This document shows, piece after piece, positions 45,891 through 56,925 of a stretch of 64,000 bases of DNA. The translations under genes were made by a program, and so were the position numbers. Every line of letters begins with the position of its first letter. Position 1 is the stretch's first letter. Source of the DNA: Prosopocoilus inquinatus (taxonomy: Eukaryota > Arthropoda > Insecta > Coleoptera > Lucanidae); assembly GCA_036172665.1 (NCBI GenBank), contig CM069873.1, positions 38,368,001 to 38,432,000 of the forward strand, written 5' to 3'. The notes under the pieces were generated by a model. It was not told the DNA's origin, ran no database searches, and saw only the letters and a program-made list of their open reading frames with translations.

Positions 45891-47602
45891 TTAGTGTTGC
45901 CATTCTGCATTTTCCAGGCAATTTTCACATATATATTTACTGTGTTCAAAGCGCAAGTAAGCCTTACATTTACAGCAAAAATATCTTGTTGGCCGATTTT
46001 TTTTTCTATCACAAAAACTGCATCGTACTCGTTTATTTGCTGGTTCCTCATGTTGTGGAGTATGTTCAATTCCGGAAAATTCTTTTATTCTACACTTTAG
46101 TGATCGAGAAATATGAGGTAAAGTAGCACGGTACTGAATATGTTCACTTATTAATTCAAAACAGAGTTTTCGCAAAAAAATTCTCCTTAAGATAGACGTG
46201 TCTGGATTGTTTAAGTTGAATATTACAAATTGAATTTATTCCACCTACGTTTAGTATGGCATAAAAGACTACCGTCGTCCATCGTCTCGTATTTCGAGCG
46301 CAGTTATAATCAGAACAAAGTTTATCAACGGCGTCGACACCTCCCTTTGTACCGTTATATATTATAATCATTTTGGGTTTCCCTGTATCTCCATCAATTT
46401 GGTCGTCAGGGTCCATACTGGAAATTACCAAAACATTTTTTTTTAGGGATATATAATACTAAAGTGTAATCCTCTTGAAAAGCAAACATTGACGATCTAT
46501 CGGGGCGCTTGGGTGGATTTGTGAACTCCAGAGGCAATTTTCTTGCGGATTGTTCCCAATACCGTTAATCTAAAATGTTCTTTTAAATTCCGCACTAAAT
46601 CTACACTCGTGAACCAATTATCTACAATTACATTTCTTCAAGTACTTTGGATAGGTTCACAAAGTCTCTGGACAACAGCACCAGGAGAATTGTTAACTTG
46701 AAATGGACCGTCAGGCTGTCTGCCAACATATACCTCTAGATTATTAGTGTAGAATAGCTTGGCATATATTGGCAAAAGCCGCATCTTCCGCGAAACGCGT
46801 CTAGTTTCTCGTCAACAATCACGTATTGGAATGGGGTATACGCACTTTTGCAGTTCTCTACAAAAATACCGAAAACATCTCTCATTGCAGTTAGTTTATC
46901 CAGAACCTTTCTTTCCTCGCGAGTTGTAATATCATCAAATCTCAGATGACGCAAAAAGGAAACGAAATCTATTTCGCGACATACAAAGCCTGAAAACTTC
47001 CACTTCCGAACCATCAGTTGCCCAAAGATCTTCAATATACAGTCGAGAGCTTTTCAAGACGCCAGCAAAGTAAAGTAGTCCAATAACTGCATGAATTTCT
47101 TATTTATTTGTCAAATTCGCATCTCTGATTCGGGCATAGTTTTCTTGGGCATTAATAATTTTTTATTGGTGTTTTCGACGATAATTTCCATAATGTGATC
47201 ATTAAAAAGTACTTCCAAATATCTAAAGGGGTTTTTAAGTCTCTTATGCTCCTTTTGCACCTGGTAATCGAGTTACTATATTTACAGATCTAGTTCTGAC
47301 GTTTTTAGGAGATACATGTTTTCTCCTTTTGTTATTTTGTCTTTACCAACAAAATGAGGAATTACATTTTTAGATATTTCCACCTCTAATTCAGAATCCG
47401 AGACATCCTATTCACTGTCTGAATTTTCACTATGCACACTTAGATGATCTTCCTCATTGTCTTCCTCTTCATCGTCAAATTCAGGTACTGCTGGATCTGG
47501 GTCCATTGAATCCAGCACTTCTGCATTAATTTTGCTCAACGCTCCTGTTCTTTTTCCAAGCCATTCTGCGACAAAATCAGTGAATAACGAATATAAATCC
47601 AT
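45891..47602 (-). pseudogene. Second piggyBac-type transposase, multiply frameshifted
   Basis: N-terminal start at 47602 with an acidic tract (PEFDDEEEDNEEDHLSVHSE), as in many piggyBac proteins. Then LYFAGVLKSSRLYIEDLW-type text (about 47080-47030), the frame 47035-46736 with YVIVDEKLDAFRGRCGF (first Asp), VIVDNWFTS (second Asp, about 46620), the frame 46431-46156 with YNGTKGGVDAVDKLC (third Asp) and RRWTTVVFYAILNVG, and a C-terminal Cys-rich finger (CSFCDRKKNRPTRYFCCKC) ending at 45891. It differs from the 28-kb piggyBac in every motif, so it is a separate family. At least four frame breaks. Confidence 0.8.
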
Positions 47603-47914
47603 ATGAATATTGTCTTACTGTTAAGAAATAATCCAACAATTAAAAGCAAAATTTATTTATTTTGAACTCTTTTCTTTTTCGGAACCGTGATGTCTCTGTT
47701 TTTCAGGGAAGGACAGTCTCTTCGGCCTGTGTACGGACGGATATCAGTCTATTCTCTAATTAAATTCTGTGACGCTGCCGCTACATTACACTATTTGAGT
47801 CAAATAGTATTCAAATTGCAATCTTGTTATCCTTATTTTATCTAATTTGTACTAAATAGTTTACTACAGCTGATTACAAGCGTTTATCAATAATATCATA
47901 AATGTTTTCTACCG

Positions 47915-48610
47915 ATGAGAAGTTAGCAATAAAATTATAAAATTTCAAAACGCTGCCACCGCTAAAATAACGATCACAGATCAATAACATTTAATCTATT
48001 ACAACGAGTATAATGCGTAGATACCCTTCATATGAAGAAACTGAAAAAATATTTCATATTAAGTTAACTATGACTATTTAAACCAGCATAAGTCATTAAT
48101 CATATATTGCACCAAAACAATTGCTTTCACTGAAAATTTTCACACAGCCATAAAGTAAACATACATATCTATTTAATAATGCCTTTAGAAAGTTTTAGCC
48201 GGTTGATTTAAAGTAATTAGAAAATTAATTAAATATGGCATTCACAGCAATCAAATAATACTAATTGTGAACGTCCATATCTTTTCATGCAGAATTCGCA
48301 TAAACATTCTGTTTGCAGAATATTAAAGCACGGATCGAAATCTATCGTTTAAACCACCCTCTGAGTTTTAGCCGGTTGATTGAAGTAATTAGAAATTAAT
48401 TAAAAGTGACTCTCAGATCAATGAAACAGTACCAATTTCAAATGTTCATAACTTTTCTCAGAGCATTTGCATAAAAATTCTGCTTGCAGAATATTAAAGC
48501 ACGGATCGAAATCTATCGTTTAAACCACCCTCTGAGTTTTAGCCGGTTGATTTGAAGTAATTAGAAATTAATTAAAAGTGACGCTCGGACCAATGAAACA
48601 GTACCAATTA
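47915..48610. repeat. Left arm of a long interrupted inverted repeat
   Basis: 47915-48000 is inverted relative to 58510-58632 (CGCTGCCACCGCTAAAATAA and complement), and 48060-48600 to 56885-57375. Inside, a unit of about 180 bp (TTTTAGCCGGTTGAT..., AAGCACGGATCGAAATCTAT) occurs three times in tandem. Long inverted arms built of tandem subrepeats are typical of foldback-type elements. Confidence 0.8.
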
Positions 48611-49785
48611 TTACAAAGTAATAAGTTGTGACATTGACAAGAGTAAAACAATATTAACTTTACATTGTCCCTTCTGAATTATTTTGTACTTAAAAAATCG
48701 AGATTTGTACAAACAAAAGGAATTTTCATAAGATGAATATTCTGGGCCAGAAAATGCATCTTATAAAAATTCTTGTTATTAAAAGATTTTTACAAAACTC
48801 AGACAAAAACACCTTTTATAATAAACAAATAAACCAAAATTAATGTTTTCAAATACATACACGGTTTTCAAATGTTTTGTTCTTGAAACACAGCCATCTT
48901 AATGAATTTGTAAAAAATCAAAATATCTTCTTTATTTATTAATTTCCGATAAAATGATAAAGAATCGCGAATGATTAAAGCTTCAATAAAAATACTATGA
49001 TGCAAGTGATATGTGGGAAGAAGAAAAATTTGCAAATAGAAAAGATGATTGGAGTTAGATGTCTAAAAATATCGATTCACGATTCGAATAATGCCCTTCT
49101 GAATTAAGACAAAATCCAATATAAACCGCAAGTTTTAACAAATTTTCAGCATTAAAAGTGTAATTTAACGAGGTATCACAAGAGGTACTTTGCTACTTGA
49201 ATTTTTAAAGTTGGGGTTGTTATATCTTAGAGATGGGGGATTGAAAATTACATCCTCAAATGATGATTTAAAAATAAAAATCGACCTGAGAATTCTTCCT
49301 TTTCTTAACCATTTTATAGAATTTATCCGTTACTTTTAGGAAACACTGTATACATACAATAACTTCATAATTATTAAGGTACGAAATCGTTCAAATCATC
49401 AGTAACAATGAACCCACAATTAAGCGGCGATACCAAAAAAACAATAATATCTTCACATGTAAACTTTTCTTTAATGAAATATTCCGTATTTTTTGTTGTG
49501 AAAATAAAGAATAATAAATTCTAAATATAAAGTACTCTTTACTACTTATCCTCAGAACAAATAATAAAGGAGTTATTGCGACATTTGTACTCATCATTAA
49601 AAAAAATCATTAAAAATCTGCTACAATTCAGCTAAATTGCAACAGGGTTCTCGATAGCGATTTCGGCCCTAATTGAGGCCTCATCAGAAGAAGAACATAT
49701 CGAGAATTCCACCGTAATCTGACTGATCCGGTCAGCTTACGCATGGACAATGCTTAATTACTAATCTTGAGTAAAAGCAGTATAT
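48611..49785. other. Non-coding flank of the LTR element, with a hammerhead-like motif
   Basis: Dispersed repeat shared with 21.2-21.6 kb at 49195-49345. At 49647-49702 (minus strand) a canonical CTGATGA, stem GGCC/GGCC, GAAA and a GTTCT/AGAAC stem appear, but stem III is not convincing. No gene. Confidence 0.4.
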
Positions 49786-50088
49786 TGCCATGAACGTGCC
49801 CCAGAGGCCACCTGTCGGTGGGTATCTGGAATAATGAAGGAGGGGTACCAGGTAAGCGGGATGTGAGAGACACAGTGACTAGTGGAAGGTGCTGCCTGGT
49901 ACACCTCCTCTTTTGGGGGACAATAAACTGCTTATATAACCGGAGACTGGAGTAATTATTGGATCCCCCATAGAGAACTGCCGGTAAGTACCTTTTTCAT
50001 TGTCACAGGTACCTCGAGCTAGCGCGACGACCCCCAAGGAGAGGGATACGACCCCCCAAATTTCGAACCCTCGGTGGGGTACGTAACA
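49786..50088 (+). mobile_element. 5' LTR of errantivirus-like element
   Basis: 303 bp with TG...CA ends. It differs from the 3' LTR (56228-56530) at only three positions that I can find, all transitions. Flanked by the 4-bp duplication ATAT (49782-49785 and 56531-56534), the target length of Gypsy-type integrases. It contains AATAAA (49922) and TATATAA (49933). The near identity implies a recent insertion. Confidence 0.95.
49933..49939 (+). promoter_or_regulatory. LTR TATA box
   Basis: TATATAA about 150 bp from the LTR end, just after an AATAAA. Probable core promoter of the element; identical in the 3' LTR. Confidence 0.5.
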
Positions 50089-50089
50089 A

Positions 50090-50107
50090 TGGTGGAGGCG
50101 CTTAAAA
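50090..50107 (+). other. Primer-binding site
   Basis: TGGTGGAGGCGC starts one base after the LTR. TGG complements the CCA tail of tRNAs, so a tRNA ending GCGCCUCCACCA would be the primer; I cannot name it without a tRNA search. About 500 bp of leader follow. Confidence 0.55.
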
Positions 50108-50609
50108 AGCTCGATGTACCAAATTATTGTTCTGTAATTAGGTACATTTAAATTCTGTATTATTTTGGATATTTTCACTGAACAATCTCAATATCTCAGT
50201 GGAAACAAAAATACAGAATAGATAATACAATAATTTAAATAATTACTTTTTGTCAGTTTTGAGCGTATATTTAAATAAAAAATAAATATTTTAATATTTT
50301 CTGTAAACTGGAAAAGTACAGGCGCGTATCGCAGTCAGCAATTTTGTCAGGTCGCTAACCGTAAAAAGAACCGAAGTAAGTGCGTAATATTTTGCCGCCG
50401 CCGCCGGTCGACCGTAATCTGCGGAATAAGTGTTTTCCGAGTAAAAACTTCCGTTGGTAGCTAGCATTGATTAATAAGCAAAATTCTTAACGCGTACTTT
50501 GTGGGACAAAACTGAATTAAAATTAAACGCATTAGATAAAATTTCAGCGTATCAAATAAACATTTCTCAATAAATAATTATAAAAAAAAAAAAATTAATC
50601 TTGCGTAAA

Positions 50610-53081
50610 ATGGCTTCCGGAACAAGAAGCAAAACAAAAAGTCAAGATGAAACGCCAAAAACGGGAGACAAATTTGATTTTGACATCGCACTGGATCGGG
50701 AGGCATTCTTCCCTGCTACCAGAAGTATTTTAACACCGTGTTCACCTGTTGAGAAAGAAGCGCCGGTAGATAGTCAGAATTTAAGGCTGGAAGCCTCCAA
50801 AATATCCACCACAAAAAATGTGCGAATGATAACACTGAGAAAAGAACCAATCAGCGGTCACTTAGGACTCACAAGAACGTTAGATAAAATTAAGAAAAGA
50901 TTCTTTTGGCATGAAATGAATAAAGATATCACCAAATACTTTAAGTCTTGCGCAGAATGTCAGATAAGAAAAGGGCCCACAAACCAGAAACCAGCCGGGC
51001 TATTAAACCCCATTACAGTAGGAGCTCCATTCGAAATGATAGGAATAGATCTACTGGGACCTTTTCCAAGAAGCACGATGGGAGCTAAATACATTATTGT
51101 AGCAACAGATTATGCAACGAGATGGGCTGAAGCCAAGGCATTACCATCAGGAAAAGCAGAACCAGTTGCAAAGTTTATAGTAGAAGAAATAATTTGTAGG
51201 CACGGTTCGCCGAAGAAAATTTTAAGTGATGGTGGGACAGTATTTATGTCAAAAATGATTACAGAAATCGTGAGATTGCTGGGATCAAACAATACTTACA
51301 CTACAGCCTACAAACCCTCTACGAATGGGTTAACAGAGATGTTAAATAAGACTATTGTGGACATGATCAGCAAATATACCTCTACGTCACAAAAAGACTG
51401 GGACACATATCTACCACACTGTATTTTTGCCTATAATTCAACTATACAGGCGGCAGTAAAAACAAGTCCTTTTGTAATGGTTTACGTTAGAGAACCAGTG
51501 TTGCCAAGTGACGCAGAACTTGGGCAGCCGATGTTCACTGATTACGGCATTAAAAATCAAAAAATTATACAAGAAATAAGAGAACTAGCGGCTAAAAATC
51601 TAGAAATTAAACAAACGGAAGATAAAATTAGGTATGATGAAAAACATAGAGAAGTCAAATACAACGTAGGTGATTTAGTTAAAGTCAAAAATTTTATTAG
51701 ACAAGTAGGAAAAAGTGATAAACTTCAACCAAATTATTCAGGACCTTTCAAAATAATAGAAAAACGCAACGACTTAAATTATGTAATTCAATTTGGGACA
51801 GGAAAGAGAAAAAAACAAGATATAATTCATGTCTCACGCTTAGCGCCATACTATATGGAATGGAACAAAGAAAATGAGGTGAGGAGCAAAAAAGGAAAGA
51901 TAAGAAACATTGAAGCTCAAAATTCATTGATTAACGAGAAAAAGCAAGATAAAATAAAAAACACTACACGCGAATATTATACTTCTAAACTAAAACAACA
52001 ACGAAATATTAAGAATATAAAAAATAATATTAAAAAGACAATAAATACCGATAAATCACCTTTGGAAAACAATGAAGTAAAACGTCAAAATGAACCACTT
52101 AAAAAGAGTCCTAATAAAATTCAAAAAAATAGCGAAATTTTCAGAAAACAATATTCGGATAAAATAACCGAAAACGTATCACTAAACAATCATAAAGATT
52201 CTTCAATCTCAAACAGAACTAAAGGGTTAGTTAACCTCGGAAATACATGTTATTTCAATGCAATCATTCAATGTCTGGCTAATACCGAACCCCTTAAAAA
52301 ATTCTTTTTAAATTATAAATTCAACTCTCTCCACTGTTTAAGGAAAGGCAGTGTTATGGATATTTTTGCTGAAATTATTATGGACTTGTGGAAGTCAACT
52401 TGGCCATGGGTAGTTAATATAAAGCAACTGAAAAATAAACTTTCAGAGAAAATTGAAATATTTGTGGGAAATAACCAACAGGATGCGCTTGAAGCATTAT
52501 ATTACATACTACAGGAAATAGTAAATGAAAATATCATTTCTGAAATGATTACTGAATTAGCGGAAACCAAAATTCAATGCTCAAAATGTGGACAGGAATC
52601 AAGTATGACTAATCAATTCCAAAATTTATCATTCCAAATAACAAACTTGGAAAATGAAAGTACGTTTCAAAAACATCTAGAGAATTTTATGGTCGGTACA
52701 AAAGAAGTTATTGAGCTTAACTGTGACTCATGTGGTACAAAGACAAAATGTAATAAATTTTGGAAAATCCTAAAATTGCCGCAGATATTAATAATTCATC
52801 TAGAGAGATACGCTTGGAATGGCAAAGCAGTGGAAAAAATAAACAAAATTGTAAAACCTCCTATAAATAAAATGTGTATAAATGAAAGTTCAGTAAATTA
52901 TCAGTTATACGCAACTGTAAATCATGTAGGTGATTCTCGAAATGGGCATTATTTTGCTCAAATTAGAGACAGGAAACATAAGGCCTGGTTAATGTATAAT
53001 GATAGTCAGGTAACGGATATGCAATCAGAAGAAATAGATACAGAAAATTGTTATCTATTATTTTATGAAAAAATAAAGTAA
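50610..53081 (+). CDS. Gag-start / Gypsy integrase / ubiquitin-specific protease fusion protein
   Basis: Unbroken 823-codon frame; I take ATG 50610 as the start because the frame's upstream TTG is no better. Residues 1 to about 60 look like a Gag N-terminus. Integrase follows: zinc-binding region with H84 and C114/C117 (the first His of HHCC is replaced, RKEP in place of HxxP), core with D147, D207 and E243 (exactly 35 residues between the last two), and a GPF-type C-terminal module at about 378. A Lys/Asn-rich linker spans about 425-535. From about 537 comes a USP (C19) domain: Cys box GLVNLGNTCYFN (C547), QQDA box near 624, Zn ribbon C657/C660 and C705/C708, LPQILIIHLERY, and His box NGHYFAQIRD (H780) with YND (D798). 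All catalytic residues of a deubiquitinase are present. Protease, RT and RNase H, expected between Gag and integrase, are absent. An env gene follows on the same strand. Confidence 0.93.
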   Translation: MASGTRSKTKSQDETPKTGDKFDFDIALDREAFFPATRSILTPCSPVEKEAPVDSQNLRLEASKISTTKNVRMITLRKEPISGHLGLTRTLDKIKKRFFWHEMNKDITKYFKSCAECQIRKGPTNQKPAGLLNPITVGAPFEMIGIDLLGPFPRSTMGAKYIIVATDYATRWAEAKALPSGKAEPVAKFIVEEIICRHGSPKKILSDGGTVFMSKMITEIVRLLGSNNTYTTAYKPSTNGLTEMLNKTIVDMISKYTSTSQKDWDTYLPHCIFAYNSTIQAAVKTSPFVMVYVREPVLPSDAELGQPMFTDYGIKNQKIIQEIRELAAKNLEIKQTEDKIRYDEKHREVKYNVGDLVKVKNFIRQVGKSDKLQPNYSGPFKIIEKRNDLNYVIQFGTGKRKKQDIIHVSRLAPYYMEWNKENEVRSKKGKIRNIEAQNSLINEKKQDKIKNTTREYYTSKLKQQRNIKNIKNNIKKTINTDKSPLENNEVKRQNEPLKKSPNKIQKNSEIFRKQYSDKITENVSLNNHKDSSISNRTKGLVNLGNTCYFNAIIQCLANTEPLKKFFLNYKFNSLHCLRKGSVMDIFAEIIMDLWKSTWPWVVNIKQLKNKLSEKIEIFVGNNQQDALEALYYILQEIVNENIISEMITELAETKIQCSKCGQESSMTNQFQNLSFQITNLENESTFQKHLENFMVGTKEVIELNCDSCGTKTKCNKFWKILKLPQILIIHLERYAWNGKAVEKINKIVKPPINKMCINESSVNYQLYATVNHVGDSRNGHYFAQIRDRKHKAWLMYNDSQVTDMQSEEIDTENCYLLFYEKIK

Positions 53082-53347
53082 TAAACTCTGTAAGTAAGAT
53101 ATAAATTATAGATAGTTATAATTAGAATAAGTAATAAGATAAGAAAACATTAGAAGGGAACAGGTGTACGTATAGGGTGTAAAATGACATAATCCATATT
53201 AATCTTATGCAAACACTAATATATTTTTTGTGCAGGTACTTACGGAAATAAACCATATCTAGCGGAAGACAGACGTAGGAAAAAGAGAGCCAACTCACAT
53301 CAAAATAAAAGTTATAATTTGCAGGAAATTGTAGAAATTCCTAAGCC
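53082..53347 (+). promoter_or_regulatory. pol-env spacer with a possible splice acceptor
   Basis: A pyrimidine-rich TATTTTTTGTGCAG near 53235 and a second TTTGCAG near 53323 precede the envelope start. Insect errantiviruses express env from a spliced mRNA, so one of these may be the acceptor; this is inference. Confidence 0.35.
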
Positions 53348-55260
53348 ATGGCGGATATCCGGAAAATATTACAATGGATACTAGTAATAGGCGTAATCAA
53401 AGGAATATCAGTCAGAGCAACACTGGAAGAAACAGAAGAATTCTATTCGATTCAACAATTTCAGAATACATCGGGGAAGAAGAAGGTAATCTATTTTTAA
53501 CCAATACTTTTTGGAAATTACTAACATTCATAGACTTGAAAATATACGAACAAAAATTTAGTCAGATAAAAAACATATATGAAGAAACAAGTCAATTATG
53601 TGGAAAAAAAGATCTTGCTGAAGGTAATATTTGTGGAAACTATATTCACATTGCAAATCAGACCATTGCTAGACTAATTTGGGAAAAAAATTTAATTCCA
53701 AATTTGTTAGTTCATCACAGATCTAAAAGAGGATATTTTGATGCTGTAGAAAAATTATCAAAAGTATTATTTGGAACACTTACAGAGGAAGACGCTCAAA
53801 ATTTTAAAGACGGAATAGAAATGATCAAAAACAAACAAACAAAAATAATCAATATCGTAGAACAACAAACATCAATAATAAAATCAACCGTAGATTCTCT
53901 AAATAATACATTAGGTCATGTTGAACACAATGAAAAAATTATTGCTCACAATTTTAATATTATTAAAAGTATTGTAAATGAAACCTCTCACCAGGTAGAC
54001 TATCTTTACCATATAGATCGGCATTTAAAAGACCACATGGAATTATTTACGTTAATCATGAACCAATTTCAGTTAGAAATTTCTAATTTAATTAATATTA
54101 TAATGTTTGCTAAACGAGGTCATGTACATCCCTTACTAATTACCCCGACAGAAATAATAAAAGAAATGCAAAAAATTTCAACGATCATACCTGATGGATT
54201 AAAATTCCCTATAAATTATCAAAATTATGATGAAAGCGAAATTTTATTTCAAATTATTACAGTTACTTCATTCATACAAGATTCAACAATGGGAATGAAT
54301 ATAAGAATTCCTTTAGTTCAAGTAAAGCCTTACTTACTATTCAGAATTACACCAATTCCGTTGCGAATACACCAAAATAAATTTTTATCCATAAAAATAC
54401 AATATCCTTACATAGCAACTAATGATTTACATACTGAGTATTTTCGTATAACTTCTGAGGAGAGAAGTAAATATATCCTTCTAAAAAATAATAATTATAT
54501 TTTAAGGGAAGCTAAATTTATAATTCATTCGAATGATAAACCATGTGAAACGGAACTTTTAAAACCAATAAAGAGCATACCAAGAAATTGTGAAAAAGAG
54601 ATAATTCATCTCGCAAAATTGAAATTAAAAGAAACAAATACTGTAAATTCTTGGATATTTATTTCATTATATTCAGAAACTTTACATTTAATGTGCACAA
54701 AAAATCAATCACAAATAACTCTCCATGCTGAACTGTGCGACTCAGGAATGTTGAAACTATCACCTGATTGCAAAGCATTTAGTTTTGCAAAACAGTAGAG
54801 TTTTCTCAAAATTAGAATATAAATAAGCCATACAAAATTAATTTATTAAATAATAGCGTGTATAATGAAAGTTTCATTGACAGTTTAAAAAATATGGACA
54901 TGGGAAAACTAAATGAAATTATGGATGCTGAAAATTATAATGAAAATACTAAAAAGTTACATGAAATTAAAGCAACACTGAGAAAGTTAAAAGATGATTC
55001 AAGTTTTAAAAGTAAAGCTCAGATTCATTCCAGTCTTTTGTATAGCACTGTAATAGTGATATTAATTATCATAATATATTTTGTAATTAGATGGGTAAAA
55101 CACAAATGTGTTAAAAAAAAATGGAAATGATCATGCTCAAAATGCATCTATTGAATTAAAAACCTATGAGGAAGGGTTATTTGTTCTGCCTGATGGTAGA
55201 AAATGCAGAGTAAATTTAAAAGCTGCAACATCGCGTGATGAACTGAATCACCTAGTCTGA
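53348..55260 (+). pseudogene. Envelope (baculovirus-F-like / errantivirus Env) gene, frameshifted
   Basis: The ATG at 53348 opens a hydrophobic signal-peptide-like segment (ILQWILVIGV). Frame is lost near 53440, and the main frame (to 54798, 474 codons by its own in-frame ATG) carries a Trp-Lys-Leu-Leu-Thr motif, two Cys-containing stretches, a furin-type RSKR site (residues 116-119 of that frame) followed by a Gly-Tyr-Phe fusion-peptide-like region with LFGTL, and long heptad-like helices. A stop at 54796 and a shift lead to a third frame with a transmembrane helix (about 55030-55085). A run of eight or nine A near 55110 shifts the frame again before a cytoplasmic tail ending at 55258. A TAG near 54813 also interrupts. 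The layout is that of insect retroviral Env related to baculovirus F. With at least three breaks it cannot be translated as one protein here. Confidence 0.8.
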
Positions 55261-56212
55261 TCAATAGGTGAAAACAAATCATTTCGTGATGTAACAGATC
55301 ATTAATTATAACACGTAAGAATATAAGTACACATTATAGTACATATTCAACTTTGTAGTAGTTTCTAGGTTAATTGTTCGGTTCAGGCAAGTGTTTTTAG
55401 GCATACAAAAAACTGTGAGGATGAGTGGCCAATCATTCTCACAGTACACAAAAAAAAGAACTTGCATGAACTAATAAAATTTGTAAAACTAATGATAAGT
55501 AACAGATTTTTGTAAATGAACCCCCAGTAGTCATAATATCTATATATATAAAAAAAGAAAATTCATATCTTGATACTGCGATTATTTGTTGCATATCTTC
55601 CACCGGGGATTGGTACAAGTCAAAATGCTGCAGGAAGAAACAGCTTCGGGCAGTCTCGCATCTCCAGTCTTTGGGTCACGATGGAGTACACAGCCATTCG
55701 CTGTGACCGGAGGCCGTAACTGCTAATTTATGGCATGAAGAAGTCGGAACCTGGTTAAATTATGGTGTGGACAATTCCGCAATGTGCGATTATTTCTGTC
55801 CAACCAATATAACCCCGCTATGGACAGGATATTCCGCAAAGACGACGATTGGTGCTGAAGTAACTGCTGAATAGAAAATTGTTTTCCTTCCTGGGTGGAA
55901 TTACTACTGGAACACACCAGGGGAGCCGTGGGATTACCCCAATGCCTAGCCCTCTCTGCAACACATGGTGATCGTAAGAGTGAACAACACCGAAAACACC
56001 GCCGCCAAAAGAAAAAAAAAATTACGCTCAAAATGGCTACCACGTGGATGAAAATTAACCACAAAGTTTCTAATAAAACAAATTCCATGTTCAGAAAAAA
56101 TGTCAAATGATGTAATATGTAACTTGTAAATTGTAATGGGGAACGTTCAAGGCAGAAACCTTAAAACCTCAAAATTGATGAATTCAAATGAAAATGCCAG
56201 GAGGCATATTTT
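55261..56212 (+). other. 3' untranslated part of the LTR element
   Basis: No convincing ORF. A 127-codon minus frame (55723-56106) is a chance frame. A plus-strand stretch near 55735-55860 reads open for about 40 codons but matches nothing I know. It could hold sequence picked up by the element, as errantivirus 3' regions are short. Confidence 0.4.
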
Positions 56213-56225
56213 GGAGGGAGGGGGA
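56213..56225 (+). other. Polypurine tract
   Basis: GGAGGGAGGGGGA immediately before the 3' LTR; plus-strand priming site of reverse transcription. Confidence 0.8.
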
Positions 56226-56227
56226 AT

Positions 56228-56530
56228 TGCCGTGAACGTGCCCCAGAGGCCACCTGTTGGTGGGTATCTGGAATAATGAAGGAGGGGTACCAGGTAAGCG
56301 GGATGTGAGAGACACAGTGACTAGTGGAAGGTGCTGCCTGGTATACCTCCTCTTTTGGGGGACAATAAACTGCTTATATAACCGGAGACTGGAGTAATTA
56401 TTGGATCCCCCATAGAGAACTGCCGGTAAGTACCTTTTTCATTGTCACAGGTACCTCGAGCTAGCGCGACGACCCCCAAGGAGAGGGATACGACCCCCCA
56501 AATTTCGAACCCTCGGTGGGGTACGTAACA
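56228..56530 (+). mobile_element. 3' LTR of errantivirus-like element
   Basis: 303 bp, TG...CA. Differences from the 5' LTR: CCGTGAACG for CCATGAACG, TGTTGG for TGTCGG and GGTATACC for GGTACACC. Followed by the target duplicate ATAT. Confidence 0.95.
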
Positions 56531-56594
56531 ATATTTTTGCCAATTTGTACGACTTCGTACCTTCCATAATAACGAAGTTGTTGTGTGCATAGGC

Positions 56595-56925
56595 ACACAA
56601 CAACTCCACCCTCTGAGTTTTAGCCAGTTGGTTTGAAGTAATTAGAAATTAATAAATTATGACGTTTGCAACAATAAAAGAAAACTTTACTTTGCGCTTT
56701 GTGAATTATGGCCAAGGTCTGAAGTTTGCATTGAGTACACAGGATGTTCAAAGTTTTTGTTATATAACAAAAACACCCTGTGTACTCAATGCAAACTTCA
56801 GACCTTGGCCATAATTCACAAAGCGCAAAGTAAAGTTTTTTTTTATTGTTGCAAACGTCACAATTTATTAATTTCTAATTACTTCAAACCAACTGGCTAA
56901 AACTCAGAGGGTGGTTTAAACGATA
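56595..56925. repeat. Near-perfect palindrome, about 150-bp arms
   Basis: From CCACCCTCTGAGTTTTAGCC to its complement GGCTAAAACTCAGAGGGTGG, with a short loop near 56755-56765 (AGTTTTTGTTATATAACAAAAAC). The arm contains GTTTGCATTGAGTACACAGG. Its outer part is the same subrepeat as in the long inverted repeat arms. Confidence 0.9.

Noticed and set aside
49879..50178. 99-codon minus-strand frame with repeated copy at 56321-56596
   Set aside because: Both copies are the antisense of the LTRs; the duplication reflects the LTR pair, not a gene family.
55723..56106. 127-codon minus-strand frame with a hydrophobic start
   Set aside because: No recognisable domain, opposite to the element's genes, and located in its 3' untranslated part.
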